In this document: positions 1 through 8,974 of the stretch, one piece after another | Layout: every line of letters begins with the position of its first letter | Position numbering within the stretch: the first letter of the stretch is position 1 | From: an uncultured beta proteobacterium | GTDB taxonomy: Bacteria; Pseudomonadota; Gammaproteobacteria; Burkholderiales; Rhodocyclaceae | Direction of reading: 5' to 3' | Assembly (NCBI GenBank): GCA_903922075.1 | Contig: CAIXSK010000254.1 | Location: 1-44,114, forward strand | DNA: 44,114 nt | Translations under genes and position numbers: made by a program | The notes under the pieces: model-generated | Databases searched by the model: none | What the model saw: the letters and a program-made list of their open reading frames with translations, nothing else | What the model was told of the DNA's origin: nothing

Positions 1-1
1 C

Positions 2-712
2 CTGTTGCTCTCACGCGCTCTTGCCGCTGCCGGTTATTCGACGATGCGCTTCGACTACCGCGGCATGGGGGACAGCGAGGGTGATTTGCGCCACTTCGAG
101 GCGGTCAATGACGACATTGCCGCGGCAATCGCAGCCTTCCAGGTTCATTGCCCCGAAGTCACGAGGATTGTCCTTTGGGGTTTGTGCGATGCTGCGTCCT
201 CCGCACTGCTGTACTGGGATGTGGCGAGGGATGCGAGGGTCAACGGACTGGTTTTGCTGAATCCCTGGGTGCGTTCGGAAACTACCCTGGCGCGGGCCCA
301 TATCAAGCATTACTACGGTCAGCGTCTGTTGCAGGCTGAGTTCTGGCGCAAGCTGCTGACCGGGAAACTCGGGCTGGGGCGCGCGATCGGCGGGTTTCTC
401 GGCAGTCTGAATAGTGCCCGCCAAGATAATCGCAGCGCGGCGCAGACAGAGAACCTGTCGTTCCAGCAGAAAATGCTACGCGGCCTGGGGGCATTTCCCG
501 GCCCGGTGTTGTTGCTGTTGAGCGGGAACGACTACACCGCCAAGGAATTTCTTGAAACCGTAAAGGCCGATGCGGCGTGGGCTGCAGCCCTGGGGCAGCC
601 GTCAGTGACCCGAATCGACATTGCCGATGCCGACCACACGTTCTCGTCGGCCGAATGGCGGGGGCAGGTTGAAACTATCACCCGGCAGTGGCTGGAAATG
701 AAAGTCGATTGA
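2..712 (+). CDS. Exosortase A system-associated hydrolase 1 (alpha/beta hydrolase), 5'-truncated by the window
   Basis: An alpha/beta-hydrolase fold protein of the type that accompanies exosortase A exopolysaccharide loci; its exact substrate is not known. The open frame runs into the window edge. The first visible residues (LLSRALAAAGYSTMRFDYRG) fall inside the usual N-terminal part of this family, so perhaps 30-40 residues are missing and the ORF-track TTG start is artificial. FDYRGMGDSEG is the typical oxyanion-side motif. The nucleophile elbow reads GLCDAAS, with Cys where most hydrolases have Ser; I recall this as a feature of the hydrolase-1 family. SGNDYT and DADHTF are plausible acid and His positions. 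The stop overlaps the next ATG (TGATG), indicating translational coupling to the glycosyltransferase. Family call fairly sure, activity unknown. Confidence 0.8.
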   Translation: MLLSRALAAAGYSTMRFDYRGMGDSEGDLRHFEAVNDDIAAAIAAFQVHCPEVTRIVLWGLCDAASSALLYWDVARDARVNGLVLLNPWVRSETTLARAHIKHYYGQRLLQAEFWRKLLTGKLGLGRAIGGFLGSLNSARQDNRSAAQTENLSFQQKMLRGLGAFPGPVLLLLSGNDYTAKEFLETVKADAAWAAALGQPSVTRIDIADADHTFSSAEWRGQVETITRQWLEMKVD

Positions 713-1953
713 TGAAACGCGTATTGATGGTTGCCTTCCATTTTCCGCCGCTGGCCGGTAGCAGCGGTATCCAGCGCACCTTGCGCTTTGTCCAGCAGCT
801 ACCTAGATTCGGCTGGGAGCCGGCAGTGATATCAGCCGATCCTCGTGCCTATGAGCGCACCAGCGGCGACCTGATGGCCGAAGTGCCTGCCGTAAGGGTC
901 AAGCGATCCTTCGCCCTCGACACGGCCCGTCATCTTTCCGTGGGCGGCCGCTACATCGGGGCGATGGCACGCCCGGACCGTTGGGTGAGCTGGAAGCTGG
1001 CTGCCGTCCGGGATGGCATGAAAATGATCCGGGAGCTGAAACCGGCTGCCATCTGGAGCACCTATCCGATTGCCACGGCCCATCTGATCGGGGCCGAACT
1101 GCATCGCAAGACCGGCTTGCCGTGGATTGCCGATTTCAGGGACCCGATGGCCCAGGACGGCTATCCGGCCGACCCGGCGATCTGGAATGCCTTCAAGGAA
1201 ATTGAAGAAAATGCGGCGCAAAATGCCGCCTTCTGCGTATTCACGACGCCCGGTGCGGCCCGGCTTTACCGGGAACGCTATCCGCAGGCCGCCGAGCGGA
1301 TCGTGGTGCTCGAAAACGGTTATGACGAAGAAACCTTCAGCTCGCAGCAACAGCTCGGCAATGCGGACGAACCGCTGAATGCCGGCGTCGTGACGCTGTT
1401 GCACAGCGGCATCGTCTATCCTGAGGAGCGTGACCCGACACAGCTATTTGCCGCGCTCCAACAACTGAAGAAGAGTGGGAGGCTGCGCGGGAATCAGCTC
1501 CGTATCCGCTTCCGGGCTGCCGTTCACGACGAACTGCTGAGCGCCTTGGCGGCGCAATACGATGTCGCCGACTACATCGAACTTTGTCCCCAGATACCGT
1601 ACCGCGAGGCGCTATCTGAGATGCTCCGGGCAGATGTCCTGCTCGTCATGCAGGCCGCCAACTGCAATGCCCAGATACCGGCCAAGATTTACGAATACCT
1701 GCGCGCCGGGCGTCCGATTGCAGCATTGACCGATCCGCAGGGCGATACCGCCGGCGCGTTGCGACAGGCGGGCATCAACTGGATATCTCAACTCGACGAC
1801 AGCGACGCCATTGCTGCTCGCCTGGTCGAAGTCCACGATGCCGTACGCGCCAATGCAGCACCGCTGCCGTCCCCGGCCGCCGTCGCCGGGGCCTCCCGGC
1901 TCAGCCGCAGCGAAGAACTAGCCGGCTACCTGGCCCGTTGCACGGCCTCCTGA
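712..1953 (+). CDS. GT4-like glycosyltransferase of the exopolysaccharide cluster
   Basis: Probable cytoplasmic glycosyltransferase adding a sugar to a lipid-linked exopolysaccharide intermediate. It starts MKRVLMVAFHFPPLAGSSG, the usual GT4/GT-B N-terminal strand and glycine-rich loop. The region DFRDPMAQDGYP is common in this subgroup of GT-B enzymes. The C-terminal half carries KIYEYLRAGRPIAAL, equivalent to the donor-binding E-x7-E region. I chose the ATG at 712, which overlaps the upstream stop, instead of the ORF-track GTG at 688, because the protein then begins at the conserved strand. About 413 residues, normal for the family. Donor and acceptor sugars cannot be read from the sequence. 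Confidence 0.8.
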   Translation: MKRVLMVAFHFPPLAGSSGIQRTLRFVQQLPRFGWEPAVISADPRAYERTSGDLMAEVPAVRVKRSFALDTARHLSVGGRYIGAMARPDRWVSWKLAAVRDGMKMIRELKPAAIWSTYPIATAHLIGAELHRKTGLPWIADFRDPMAQDGYPADPAIWNAFKEIEENAAQNAAFCVFTTPGAARLYRERYPQAAERIVVLENGYDEETFSSQQQLGNADEPLNAGVVTLLHSGIVYPEERDPTQLFAALQQLKKSGRLRGNQLRIRFRAAVHDELLSALAAQYDVADYIELCPQIPYREALSEMLRADVLLVMQAANCNAQIPAKIYEYLRAGRPIAALTDPQGDTAGALRQAGINWISQLDDSDAIAARLVEVHDAVRANAAPLPSPAAVAGASRLSRSEELAGYLARCTAS

Positions 1954-1986
1954 ACCCAGTCCGGATCAACGCCTTTACCTGTCGCC

Positions 1987-2688
1987 ATGTTCAAATCGCT
2001 CAAAAACGCGGTCGGGAGCCTCGGCTTCACCAACGGGATGCTCTACCTGCTTGGCCGCGCCATGCAAACTGTCAGTGGCGGGCGTTGCTTCCTGATTCGC
2101 TACTATCTCGTGGCCCAGCCGGTTCCGTCGCCGTTTTCACCGGTCTGCAAAGCATCGCCCAATGACCAGGTCCGGGAAGCTGGCCCGGATTCTCCAGTGC
2201 TCAAGGATTTTCCAAGGCCGGCGGAGGTGATTCGCGGCCGCTTCGAGAATGGTCACGTCTGTCTAGTCGCCACCAGCAAGGAGAGTTTTTCCGGATTTCT
2301 TTGGTTTGCGCGAGGCAGCTATGACGAGGACGAGGTTCATTGCCGTTTCGTCCTCGCCGATCCGGACAGCACGGTCTGGGATTTCGATGTGCACGTCGAG
2401 CCACGCTTCCGTCTTGGGCGGACTTTCGCCAGGCTTTGGGATGCGGCCAACGAGCGTTACGCCGCGGCCGGCATCCGATGGAGCATTTCCAGAATATCGT
2501 CCTTCAACCAACAATCCTTGCAGTCGCACGGGCGTCTGGGCATTCGCCACCTGCAGACGCTGACCTTCTTTTGTCTGGGGCCGCTACAGATCAGCCTGCT
2601 GTCCTGTCGTCCCTATCTGAACATCTGCTGGCGCGGAAGAGGTTGCCCTACGGTTGTTCTTGCGCCACCCCCCGAAGAGGCGCGCTAA
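1987..2688 (+). CDS. GNAT-like protein of the exopolysaccharide cluster, function unproven
   Basis: A 233-residue protein, last in the short + strand operon, starting 33 nt after the glycosyltransferase stop. I do not recognise it with certainty. The middle and C-terminal part (WFARGSYDEDEVHCRF, then VEPRFRLGRTFARLWDAANE, then a basic stretch with SFNQQSLQSHGRLG) resembles the strand-helix-strand core of GNAT acyltransferases: a glycine/arginine loop followed by N...S..H..LG near the end. If so, it would acylate a sugar or lipid-linked precursor. It has no signal peptide; the N-terminus is mildly hydrophobic. The C-terminus is Pro/Arg-rich (LAPPPEEAR). It could instead be an uncharacterised family specific to these loci. 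Confidence 0.5.
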   Translation: MFKSLKNAVGSLGFTNGMLYLLGRAMQTVSGGRCFLIRYYLVAQPVPSPFSPVCKASPNDQVREAGPDSPVLKDFPRPAEVIRGRFENGHVCLVATSKESFSGFLWFARGSYDEDEVHCRFVLADPDSTVWDFDVHVEPRFRLGRTFARLWDAANERYAAAGIRWSISRISSFNQQSLQSHGRLGIRHLQTLTFFCLGPLQISLLSCRPYLNICWRGRGCPTVVLAPPPEEAR

Positions 2689-2718
2689 ACGTCAGCAAGG
2701 CGTTTAACAAAAAACTAC

Positions 2719-2753
2719 AATTTTGGCGAAAATTTACGGCTGACCGTAGCATT
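2719..2753 (-). repeat. Dispersed 35-nt element, copy A (AATGCTACGGTC core)
   Basis: Read on the - strand: core AATGCTACGGTC, six bases AGCCGT, A/T block AAATTTT, CGCC, A/T block AAAATT. The two A/T blocks form a perfect AATTTT/AAAATT inverted repeat with a 4-base loop. It lies between two convergent genes, 30 nt past the GNAT-like stop and 16 nt past the stop of the cohesin gene. One of seven copies in the window. Confidence 0.9.
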
Positions 2754-2769
2754 CCCGCCAGAGGGCCGG

Positions 2770-3258
2770 CTACTGGGACCGATTGCGGATATGCAGGGTT
2801 GCCGGGTAATCAACAGGCAGGCCAGTACCATCGGTATCGACCGGCGCCATCGTCAGACCTACGACGGAGGTCGATGCAAAACGCCGTGTAACCCGAAAAG
2901 ATACGGTCGCCAGCACATCGGGTTGCGGCTTTGCTGCAGGACCGTGAGGTGTCACATCTACGCGAATTCGCCCCTCGACTTTGTCAACTGAAGGATTGAA
3001 CAGGCTTCCGCTAGCCAAAAAACCTCCCGGTTTGACTGACTGAACCTCAATCACCGCTGGGTCGTATCCAATCACGAATGGCACTTCGGAAATACCCTGG
3101 CTTGCCGGATCGATGTATAGATGAACTTGAAAGGTCTCGCCGACGCCAAGGAGCGTCGGCGAGACAAATTTGAATCTGACGGTTTCAGCAGCGAAGGCCG
3201 AGAGAGACAAAACACAACAGACGCACAAGGAAAATACAACTCTAATTCTCGCATTCAT
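2770..3258 (-). CDS. Small secreted cohesin-domain protein
   Basis: A 162-residue exported protein that is essentially one cohesin module. Residues 1-24 are a clear Sec signal peptide ending AFAAE. The rest matches the cohesin beta-sandwich pattern: VGETFQVHLYID, then FVIGYDPAVIEVQSV, then LATVSFRV. Cohesins classically bind dockerins in cellulosomes, but stand-alone copies occur in many bacteria with unknown partners; I see no dockerin in the window. It shares fold and YDP..(I/L)E motif with the C-terminal domain of the secretin encoded at 5824-8115. It lies 56 nt downstream of the kelch/DNRLRE gene on the same strand, probably in one transcript. No PEP-CTERM tail. Confidence 0.75.
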   Translation of the reverse strand: MNARIRVVFSLCVCCVLSLSAFAAETVRFKFVSPTLLGVGETFQVHLYIDPASQGISEVPFVIGYDPAVIEVQSVKPGGFLASGSLFNPSVDKVEGRIRVDVTPHGPAAKPQPDVLATVSFRVTRRFASTSVVGLTMAPVDTDGTGLPVDYPATLHIRNRSQ

Positions 3259-3314
3259 GTCGTTGTTTCCTTTGAAATGGTAGCAGTGTCTTATCGGCGC
3301 TTACGATACTCGAC

Positions 3315-5567
3315 TTATGGCAAGGTATAGGTGATTTCGAGCTTGGGTCGCAGCGTTACATTGGTTGCGTACTCGCTGGAATAAAACTGCTTCAGGTTGC
3401 CGTTTCCTGATACGCCAACGATTCGCCACCCATAGTTATTTTGACCCTGTTGCCACTCGGATACGCGAGCGCTTACGTCGAAGATCATCCAGCCAGGCGA
3501 AAATGGTGCACTGAATTGCGCATCATAGGCCGCGGTGTAGTCGGCGTCGACGCCCGCAGCACCTGGACTGGTCCAGCTTTCACCGATCTTGGGACGAAGC
3601 CAGGTGGCTTCCAGTTCTTTCCAGTCGCGGAGCATGGGATGCAGGCGATAGATAAAATCGTAGTTCGATTTGTAGATGCTCAACTTTGCACTTTCGATAA
3701 CCGCGTCGTCGGGTAATGGCCCACCTTCGCGTGCAAAAATCGCAAACTTGATCAACGGTGTGTACTTGGTCTGAAAGACCAGCAGGTTTTGCGTAGCGCC
3801 GGTGTTGCCTGACGTGCTGTAACTGGAGAGATATACGTCCGATGACCCGGAGTAGGTGTCCAGACCGCGCTGCAGGGTAGTTGTGACAGGCCCGCCAGCG
3901 CCTCCCGATGTGACAACTACATCAACAACAGCCGATTCGGTTTCCGCGCCGCTGTTGTCGGTCGCAATAGCCTTGATCGAGGCCGATCCCAAGGCGGTTG
4001 GCGTCCAGTTGACCGTGTAAGGGGGCGAAGTTACCGAGCCGATCAGGGTGCCATTGACCTTGAAGTCGACGCGGCTTACTGTCCCGTCGCTATCCGCCGC
4101 TGTGGCAAGGAGCGTCGCAGGTTGGCCGCGGATAACTTCGCTACCGGAAACCGGGTCGTCTATGGAAACTGTCGGTGCTACGTTGTTGGTGTTGGGCGCC
4201 ATCCAGCCTGTTGGCTTGTAAATCCAGATTTGGCCTTCAGTTTCGTGTTGAAGTCCAAGAAAGACATCAAACCCGGGAATGTATTTCCATTTTCCAAGAA
4301 TTCCGGTACCAACCCGGCCTGGAGGGACCTCACCGCCATTGAGCGGAAGTTGCTCCATGGTCCACCCCGTGGGGGCAATGGTGCTCGGCGGGACAAGCGA
4401 CCATAAGGCACCATCTCCGCACCACAGTACAAAGTGTTGGCGATTTTGGTCATAGTCGATCGCGCACAAACGCATGCTTTTGCCCGTTGCACCAAGCCAG
4501 GACGAAAATGTTGCCACAGAATCGCTAACGACGACCGCTTGATCCTTATTCGTCGGGCCGGCGGTAGCCAAATTCCAATAAACAAAGGGCTTGGTATTGT
4601 TGCCGGTCCGGACGAATACCTTTCGAACCGGATCAACTGCGCAGGTTGTCAGATCCGAAGTGCCATTCCAGTAAATACCAATCCGGCCGATATCGTCGGT
4701 TTGTGCATTGGACAATTCTCCCAGCACATGCCGGTACAGACTCGGGCTCGTAGCGTCAGGAGATGCGCCGGCACCGAGGTAAACCACCTCAGTTCCGTTC
4801 TCCTCCACATAGCCCGTGCACCCGTTCACATGGCGCTGCGGCATGACCTTGCCGGCAAGATTCTTCGTATGATCGCGGTTTAGCCACATGTTTCCGCCGA
4901 TCACATCGGGGAAGGGAGCTACCCGCTGAACATGGGAGCCAGTGGTGCCGCCGACCTGATTGCCGTTTGCCTTTGCAGGATCGAACATGTATGGCCCGGT
5001 GCGGCGTGTTTTTGACGAATCGTTTTCGTCTAGCCGGCTGTAGGGGCCACCGGTGTTGTAGCTGGCACCACCATAGTTCATGTAGCGGTCGAGCAACGGA
5101 AGAAAAACCGCATTGTCGTAGGTGTGGGCCGCGGGTGGGGCTGCATCTGCGCCGTCTTTTGCCCAAAAATACACGGTCGAACCCCAGCGCGTGATTTCGC
5201 TGGGTAGAGAGGCGCGTTCCCACTGAAGATTCCGTGAACGCCAGCGATAGACATCATTGCCACTGTAGTTCGCATGTCCGCCACCGTAGATGATCAGATC
5301 GCCCCGATTGCTATCCCAGGCATATCCGGCCCATGCGCTGATCACCCGGTCCGGTGGAGGATTGGACTGATAGTTGAGCGGCCTCTGGTCTGCCGGCGTC
5401 CAGACGTCAGAAATGAAATTGGTGTTTACCTTGACCCACGTACCTTCCGGCATCGTGGATACGATGTTCAGCAAGGTGCCTGTCGCATATGGCTCTTTTG
5501 CCGCCGTTGGCAAGGAGAAAGCGCAGGAAATCGATAGCGCTAATACCGTTGGGAAGTTGGCTCGCAT
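3315..5567 (-). CDS. Secreted kelch-type propeller protein with Ig-like and DNRLRE carbohydrate-binding domains
   Basis: Large exported protein of about 750 residues, probably acting on or binding polysaccharide. A signal peptide (MRANFPTVLALSISCAFSLPTAAKE) begins at the ATG at 5567, preceded by a GGGGGT ribosome-binding sequence, so I prefer it to the ORF-track TTG at 5603. Residues about 40-430 form a kelch/galactose-oxidase-like propeller, with motifs such as YGGGHANYSGNDVYRW. About 450-545 is an Ig-like domain (PTVSIDDPVSGSEV, DSDGTVSRVDFKVNG). The last 170 residues are a DNRLRE domain, a fold of carbohydrate-binding modules. The propeller is homologous to the C-terminal half of the 23371-25959 protein. 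It is transcribed divergently from the secretin gene, so it is a candidate substrate of that system. Confidence 0.75.
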   Translation of the reverse strand: MRANFPTVLALSISCAFSLPTAAKEPYATGTLLNIVSTMPEGTWVKVNTNFISDVWTPADQRPLNYQSNPPPDRVISAWAGYAWDSNRGDLIIYGGGHANYSGNDVYRWRSRNLQWERASLPSEITRWGSTVYFWAKDGADAAPPAAHTYDNAVFLPLLDRYMNYGGASYNTGGPYSRLDENDSSKTRRTGPYMFDPAKANGNQVGGTTGSHVQRVAPFPDVIGGNMWLNRDHTKNLAGKVMPQRHVNGCTGYVEENGTEVVYLGAGASPDATSPSLYRHVLGELSNAQTDDIGRIGIYWNGTSDLTTCAVDPVRKVFVRTGNNTKPFVYWNLATAGPTNKDQAVVVSDSVATFSSWLGATGKSMRLCAIDYDQNRQHFVLWCGDGALWSLVPPSTIAPTGWTMEQLPLNGGEVPPGRVGTGILGKWKYIPGFDVFLGLQHETEGQIWIYKPTGWMAPNTNNVAPTVSIDDPVSGSEVIRGQPATLLATAADSDGTVSRVDFKVNGTLIGSVTSPPYTVNWTPTALGSASIKAIATDNSGAETESAVVDVVVTSGGAGGPVTTTLQRGLDTYSGSSDVYLSSYSTSGNTGATQNLLVFQTKYTPLIKFAIFAREGGPLPDDAVIESAKLSIYKSNYDFIYRLHPMLRDWKELEATWLRPKIGESWTSPGAAGVDADYTAAYDAQFSAPFSPGWMIFDVSARVSEWQQGQNNYGWRIVGVSGNGNLKQFYSSEYATNVTLRPKLEITYTLP

Positions 5568-5823
5568 GAAATACCCCCGTTTTTCTTTTTGAAATACAAA
5601 CAATCCATTGGGAAACCTATTCCATTATCGTATTACTGAATGCTGATCCGGTGGAAAATTTTCACGATTGGGCGCAGAAAATGCGGGGCCGAAATTCGGA
5701 CAGAGAGGTGAGTTCAATGTACGACATGCAGATATGCTCGATTAATTGCCGGAATGACAGGTGTGACTTTGCCACTTGCAACCATGGTGCTAGCATGATT
5801 GACCTCACTTACGGTTCCCCGCG

Positions 5824-8115
5824 ATGCAGATTCGATTGGACGATTGCCTGAAACAAACCCAGGTAGTGCTGCTTATGACCATGGTGCTGGGCGGATGTTC
5901 CCATCCGGCATTTCGGGACGGGCTGGGTTTCATGGCCGCCGGCAAGAAGGAAGAGGGCGTGGCGTCACTGGAGAAGGCGGTCCGTGAGCGGCCGCGCGAC
6001 GCCGAGATCAAGGCTTCGCTGATTCGCCACAAAGGCGAGACTGTCGATTCGTATCTGGACGAAGGCGACCGTCAACGGGCTGCCGGTCAGCCTGAGGCAT
6101 CGGACACGGCCTTTCGCCGGGCACTGGCCATCGACGGACGAAATACCCGCGCCCTGCAGGGATTGGAGCAACTGGCGGCAGACCGCCGGAATGCCGCGCA
6201 ACTGGTACAGGCCGAACAACTGCTGAAGAAGGGTGATCTGCTGGGGGCTGAACGTATTGTGCGCACTGTGCGGGTTCCGGATCCGCTCAATCCGGTGGCG
6301 ATCGCCTTGCAGCTACGGATCGACCAGCTGCGCGAGAAGGAAATGAATCCGTCGGCCAACCCGGCGGTCAAGGCGGCGCTGACCAAGCCGGTCGTGCTTG
6401 AGTTCCGCGATGCAACGTTGAAATCGGTGTTCGAAGTGCTGTCGCGCTCGTCGGGCTTGAACTTTGTGTTCGACAAGGACGTTAAGGGCGACACCAAGGT
6501 CACCTTCTTCGTCCGCAACAGCCCGCTGGAAGACATTCTGCGTTTGATCCTGACGACCAACCAGCTGGAAAAACGCCAGCTTAACGACAACAGCTTCCTG
6601 ATCTATCCGAATACCGCAGCCAAGGCCAAGGAATACCAGGAATTGGTGGTGCGCAGCTTCTACCTGGCTAACGCCGACGTCAAGCAGGCCCAGAACCTGG
6701 TCAAAACGGTGGCCAAGAGCAAGGATGTTTTCGCCGATGAAAAGCTCAATCTGCTGATCGTCAAGGACACGCCGGAGGCCATGCGACTGGTCGAGCGGCT
6801 GATCGACTCGATCGACCTGGCCGAGCCGGAGGTGATGCTGGAAGTCGAGGTGCTGGAGGTGACGCGCAGCCGGTTGAACGAGTTTGGCCTGGACTGGCCG
6901 GACAGCGTCAGCTATGGCTTGCTGCAGGCGCCGCAGGCAACGACGGTGCTGGTCAATGGCGTTCCTCAAAGCATCAGTACTTCGGCCGGTGGCACGCTGG
7001 CCGCCGGTTACATCGACCTGCGTAACCGGGGGGCGCTAACCAGTTTTGTCGCCAACCCCGGCCTGACCCTCAATCTCAGGGGGCAGAACGGCGACACCAA
7101 TGTGCTGGCCAACCCACGCATCCGTGTCAAGAACCGTGAAAAGGCGAAGATCCACATCGGCGAAAAACTGCCGGTATTCACCACCACCTCGACGGCCAAT
7201 GTCGGCGTTTCTGCCTCGGTCAGCTATCTCGATGTCGGCCTCAAGCTCGATGTCGAGTCCAATATTACGCTCGACGACGAGGTATCGATGAAGGTCGGGC
7301 TGGAGGTCAGCAGCATCGTCAAGGAAATCACCGGGCCTTCCAATTCGCTGGCCTACCAGGTTGGCACGCGCAGCGCGAGCACCGTGTTGCGCCTGAAAAA
7401 CGGCGAAACCCAGGTGCTCGCCGGCCTGATCAACGACGAAGAACGCAAGTCCACCAGCCATATTCCCGGGCTTGGCGAAATTCCTGTCCTTGGCCGCGCT
7501 TTTGGCAGTCAGCGCGATACTTCGATCAAGACCGAGATCATCCTGCTGATCACGCCGCGCGTGCTGCGCAACATTCATCGGCCGGATTTCGGTCAGCCGG
7601 CCTTGTCCTCCGGAACCGAGTCGGCCGTGGGCGCAGCGCCGCTGACGGTCAGGACGCAGGGGCCGAAATCGCTGGCCATCGCACCGCGCGGCGGCATCGC
7701 CCCGATGGCGGCCGGGCCAGCGCCGGTGGCAGCAACATCATACAAAGTGCCGGAGGCGCCCGAGCGTGGCGCCGCGCTGGCGGCGCCGGCCGCCGACAAT
7801 GCCCTGCAAATCGGCGGGCCGGCCGAGGCGGCCGGCGGCAGCGAGATTGAGCTTTTCATTACCGCGTCAGGGCCGGCGGCGCTCAAGGTCGACCTGGCCT
7901 ACGACCCGGCGTTATTGGAGGCCAAGGCGCCTGCCGCCGCTTCGCCGGGTCTGGTCGGTCTGCGCGTCGAGCAGGGGCGGGGCAGTCTGCGCCTGCGCGT
8001 GCTGCCAGGGGCGCAGGGCAATACGAAAATCGAGGTGGCCGGCGCCGTACTCGAAAGTGGCGATGCTCTGCCGGGTGGCATGCCGGCCCATTCCCTCAAG
8101 CTCAATTCGCCATGA
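5824..8115 (+). CDS. gspD-like: GspD-like lipoprotein secretin with C-terminal cohesin domain
   Basis: Outer-membrane channel of a type II-like secretion system. The N-terminus is a lipoprotein signal with lipobox VLGGC (Cys about 25). Residues about 35-165 are TPR-like helices (FRRALAIDGRNTRALQGLEQL). About 190-275 is an N0/STN-like domain, about 275-365 a secretin N-domain, and about 415-585 the secretin barrel, including VLANPRIRVKNREKAKIHIGE and the signature VLAGLINDEER...IPGLGEIPVLG. After an Ala/Pro-rich linker, residues about 665-763 are a cohesin-like module (IELFITASGPAALKVDLAYDP), absent from ordinary GspD. The stop overlaps the next gene (ATGA). TPR plus secretin is reminiscent of MshL/PilQ-type proteins as well as GspD. 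Confidence 0.9.
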   Translation: MQIRLDDCLKQTQVVLLMTMVLGGCSHPAFRDGLGFMAAGKKEEGVASLEKAVRERPRDAEIKASLIRHKGETVDSYLDEGDRQRAAGQPEASDTAFRRALAIDGRNTRALQGLEQLAADRRNAAQLVQAEQLLKKGDLLGAERIVRTVRVPDPLNPVAIALQLRIDQLREKEMNPSANPAVKAALTKPVVLEFRDATLKSVFEVLSRSSGLNFVFDKDVKGDTKVTFFVRNSPLEDILRLILTTNQLEKRQLNDNSFLIYPNTAAKAKEYQELVVRSFYLANADVKQAQNLVKTVAKSKDVFADEKLNLLIVKDTPEAMRLVERLIDSIDLAEPEVMLEVEVLEVTRSRLNEFGLDWPDSVSYGLLQAPQATTVLVNGVPQSISTSAGGTLAAGYIDLRNRGALTSFVANPGLTLNLRGQNGDTNVLANPRIRVKNREKAKIHIGEKLPVFTTTSTANVGVSASVSYLDVGLKLDVESNITLDDEVSMKVGLEVSSIVKEITGPSNSLAYQVGTRSASTVLRLKNGETQVLAGLINDEERKSTSHIPGLGEIPVLGRAFGSQRDTSIKTEIILLITPRVLRNIHRPDFGQPALSSGTESAVGAAPLTVRTQGPKSLAIAPRGGIAPMAAGPAPVAATSYKVPEAPERGAALAAPAADNALQIGGPAEAAGGSEIELFITASGPAALKVDLAYDPALLEAKAPAAASPGLVGLRVEQGRGSLRLRVLPGAQGNTKIEVAGAVLESGDALPGGMPAHSLKLNSP

Positions 8116-8591
8116 TCGGCTTTCCCGAGCGGGGTTTTACCCTGATCGAACTGATCATCACCGTGGCTATCATCGGTATCCTGGCCATGACGGCGATGCC
8201 GATCATCGAAGTGACGGCCAAGCGGCAAAAGGAAACCGAATTTCGGGCTGCGCTGCGGGAGATTCGCAGCGCTATCGATGCCTACCGGCGTGCGGTCGAT
8301 GAGGGAAAACTGGAGCGAAAGGTCGGTGAGAGCGGTTATCCGCGCCGACTGGAAGATCTTGCGCAGGGGGTCGAGAATATCCAGGATCCGGACAAGGGAA
8401 GGCTATATTTCCTGCGCCGCCTGCCGCGCGATCCATTCAACGCCAACCCGGCCCTCGCTGCGGCGCAGACCTGGGGCAAGCGCAGCTACGCCAGCCCCCC
8501 CGAAGCGCCGGTCGAAGGCGCTGATGTCTTCGACATCCATTCGCTGTCCTCGGGTGTCGGCCTGAACGGCATCGCCTACCGGGAATGGTGA
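8112..8591 (+). CDS. Type IV pilin-like protein (pseudopilin 1)
   Basis: A 159-residue pseudopilin. The short leader MIGFPERG is followed by FTLIELIITVAIIGILAMTAMP, the prepilin peptidase site with Glu at +5 and the hydrophobic assembly helix. The soluble domain is charged and helical (TEFRAALREIRSAIDAYRRAVDEG), then a segment YFLRRLPRDPFNANP like the GspG-family RR(I/L)P.DP motif. It overlaps the secretin stop by 4 nt and the next pilin start by 7 nt. It would be cleaved by a prepilin peptidase that is not in this window and join the inner-membrane pseudopilus. Confidence 0.88.
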   Translation: MIGFPERGFTLIELIITVAIIGILAMTAMPIIEVTAKRQKETEFRAALREIRSAIDAYRRAVDEGKLERKVGESGYPRRLEDLAQGVENIQDPDKGRLYFLRRLPRDPFNANPALAAAQTWGKRSYASPPEAPVEGADVFDIHSLSSGVGLNGIAYREW

Positions 8592-8974
8592 GCATGGCTG
8601 TCCGCAATCGGGGGTTCACGCTGATCGAGTTGCTGGTCGTCATGGCGGTGATCGCGACTTTGCTGACCATTGCCGTGCCCCGTTATTTCCAGCATCTTGA
8701 TCGGGCGCGTGAGGCCTCGTTGCGCGAATCGCTGGCCGTGATGCGCGATGCCCTCGACAAGTACCGTGGCGACACCGGCCGTTATCCGGAAACGCTGGAT
8801 GAACTGGTTGCCAAACGCTACCTGCGTCGGGTGCCGCTTGACCCGATCACCGAAAGCACCGAGACCTGGGTCGTTGTTTCGCCGCCCGACGAACCGGGGC
8901 AGCGCAAGCTATGGGATATTCGCAGCGGGGCCGAAGGGCAGGGGTTGGACGGCAGCGAATACTCGACATGGTGA
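8585..8974 (+). CDS. Type IV pilin-like protein (pseudopilin 2)
   Basis: A 129-residue GspG-like pseudopilin: leader MVSMAVRNRG, then FTLIELLVVMAVIATLLTIAVP with Glu at +5. The C-terminal part has KYRGDTGRYPETLDELVAKRYLRRVPLDPITE, the typical pseudopilin GRYP...L and RRVPLDP sequence. An in-frame ATG at 8594 is an alternative start and would only shorten the leader. The upstream stop lies inside its start region and its own stop overlaps the next ATG, so the three pilin genes are translationally coupled. Confidence 0.88.
   Translation: MVSMAVRNRGFTLIELLVVMAVIATLLTIAVPRYFQHLDRAREASLRESLAVMRDALDKYRGDTGRYPETLDELVAKRYLRRVPLDPITESTETWVVVSPPDEPGQRKLWDIRSGAEGQGLDGSEYSTW

Noticed and set aside
473-484. 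AATGCTACG followed by CGG, partial core match
   Set aside because: The last three core bases differ and no A/T blocks follow at the right spacing.
5651-5665. Palindrome GAAAATTTTC between the divergent kelch and secretin genes
   Set aside because: A 10-bp A/T palindrome is expected by chance and lacks the element's core; no basis for calling it an operator.
5755-5775. TGACA/TGACT repeats upstream of the secretin, considered as a Pho box
   Set aside because: Start-to-start spacing is 9 bp instead of 11, and no -10 fits.
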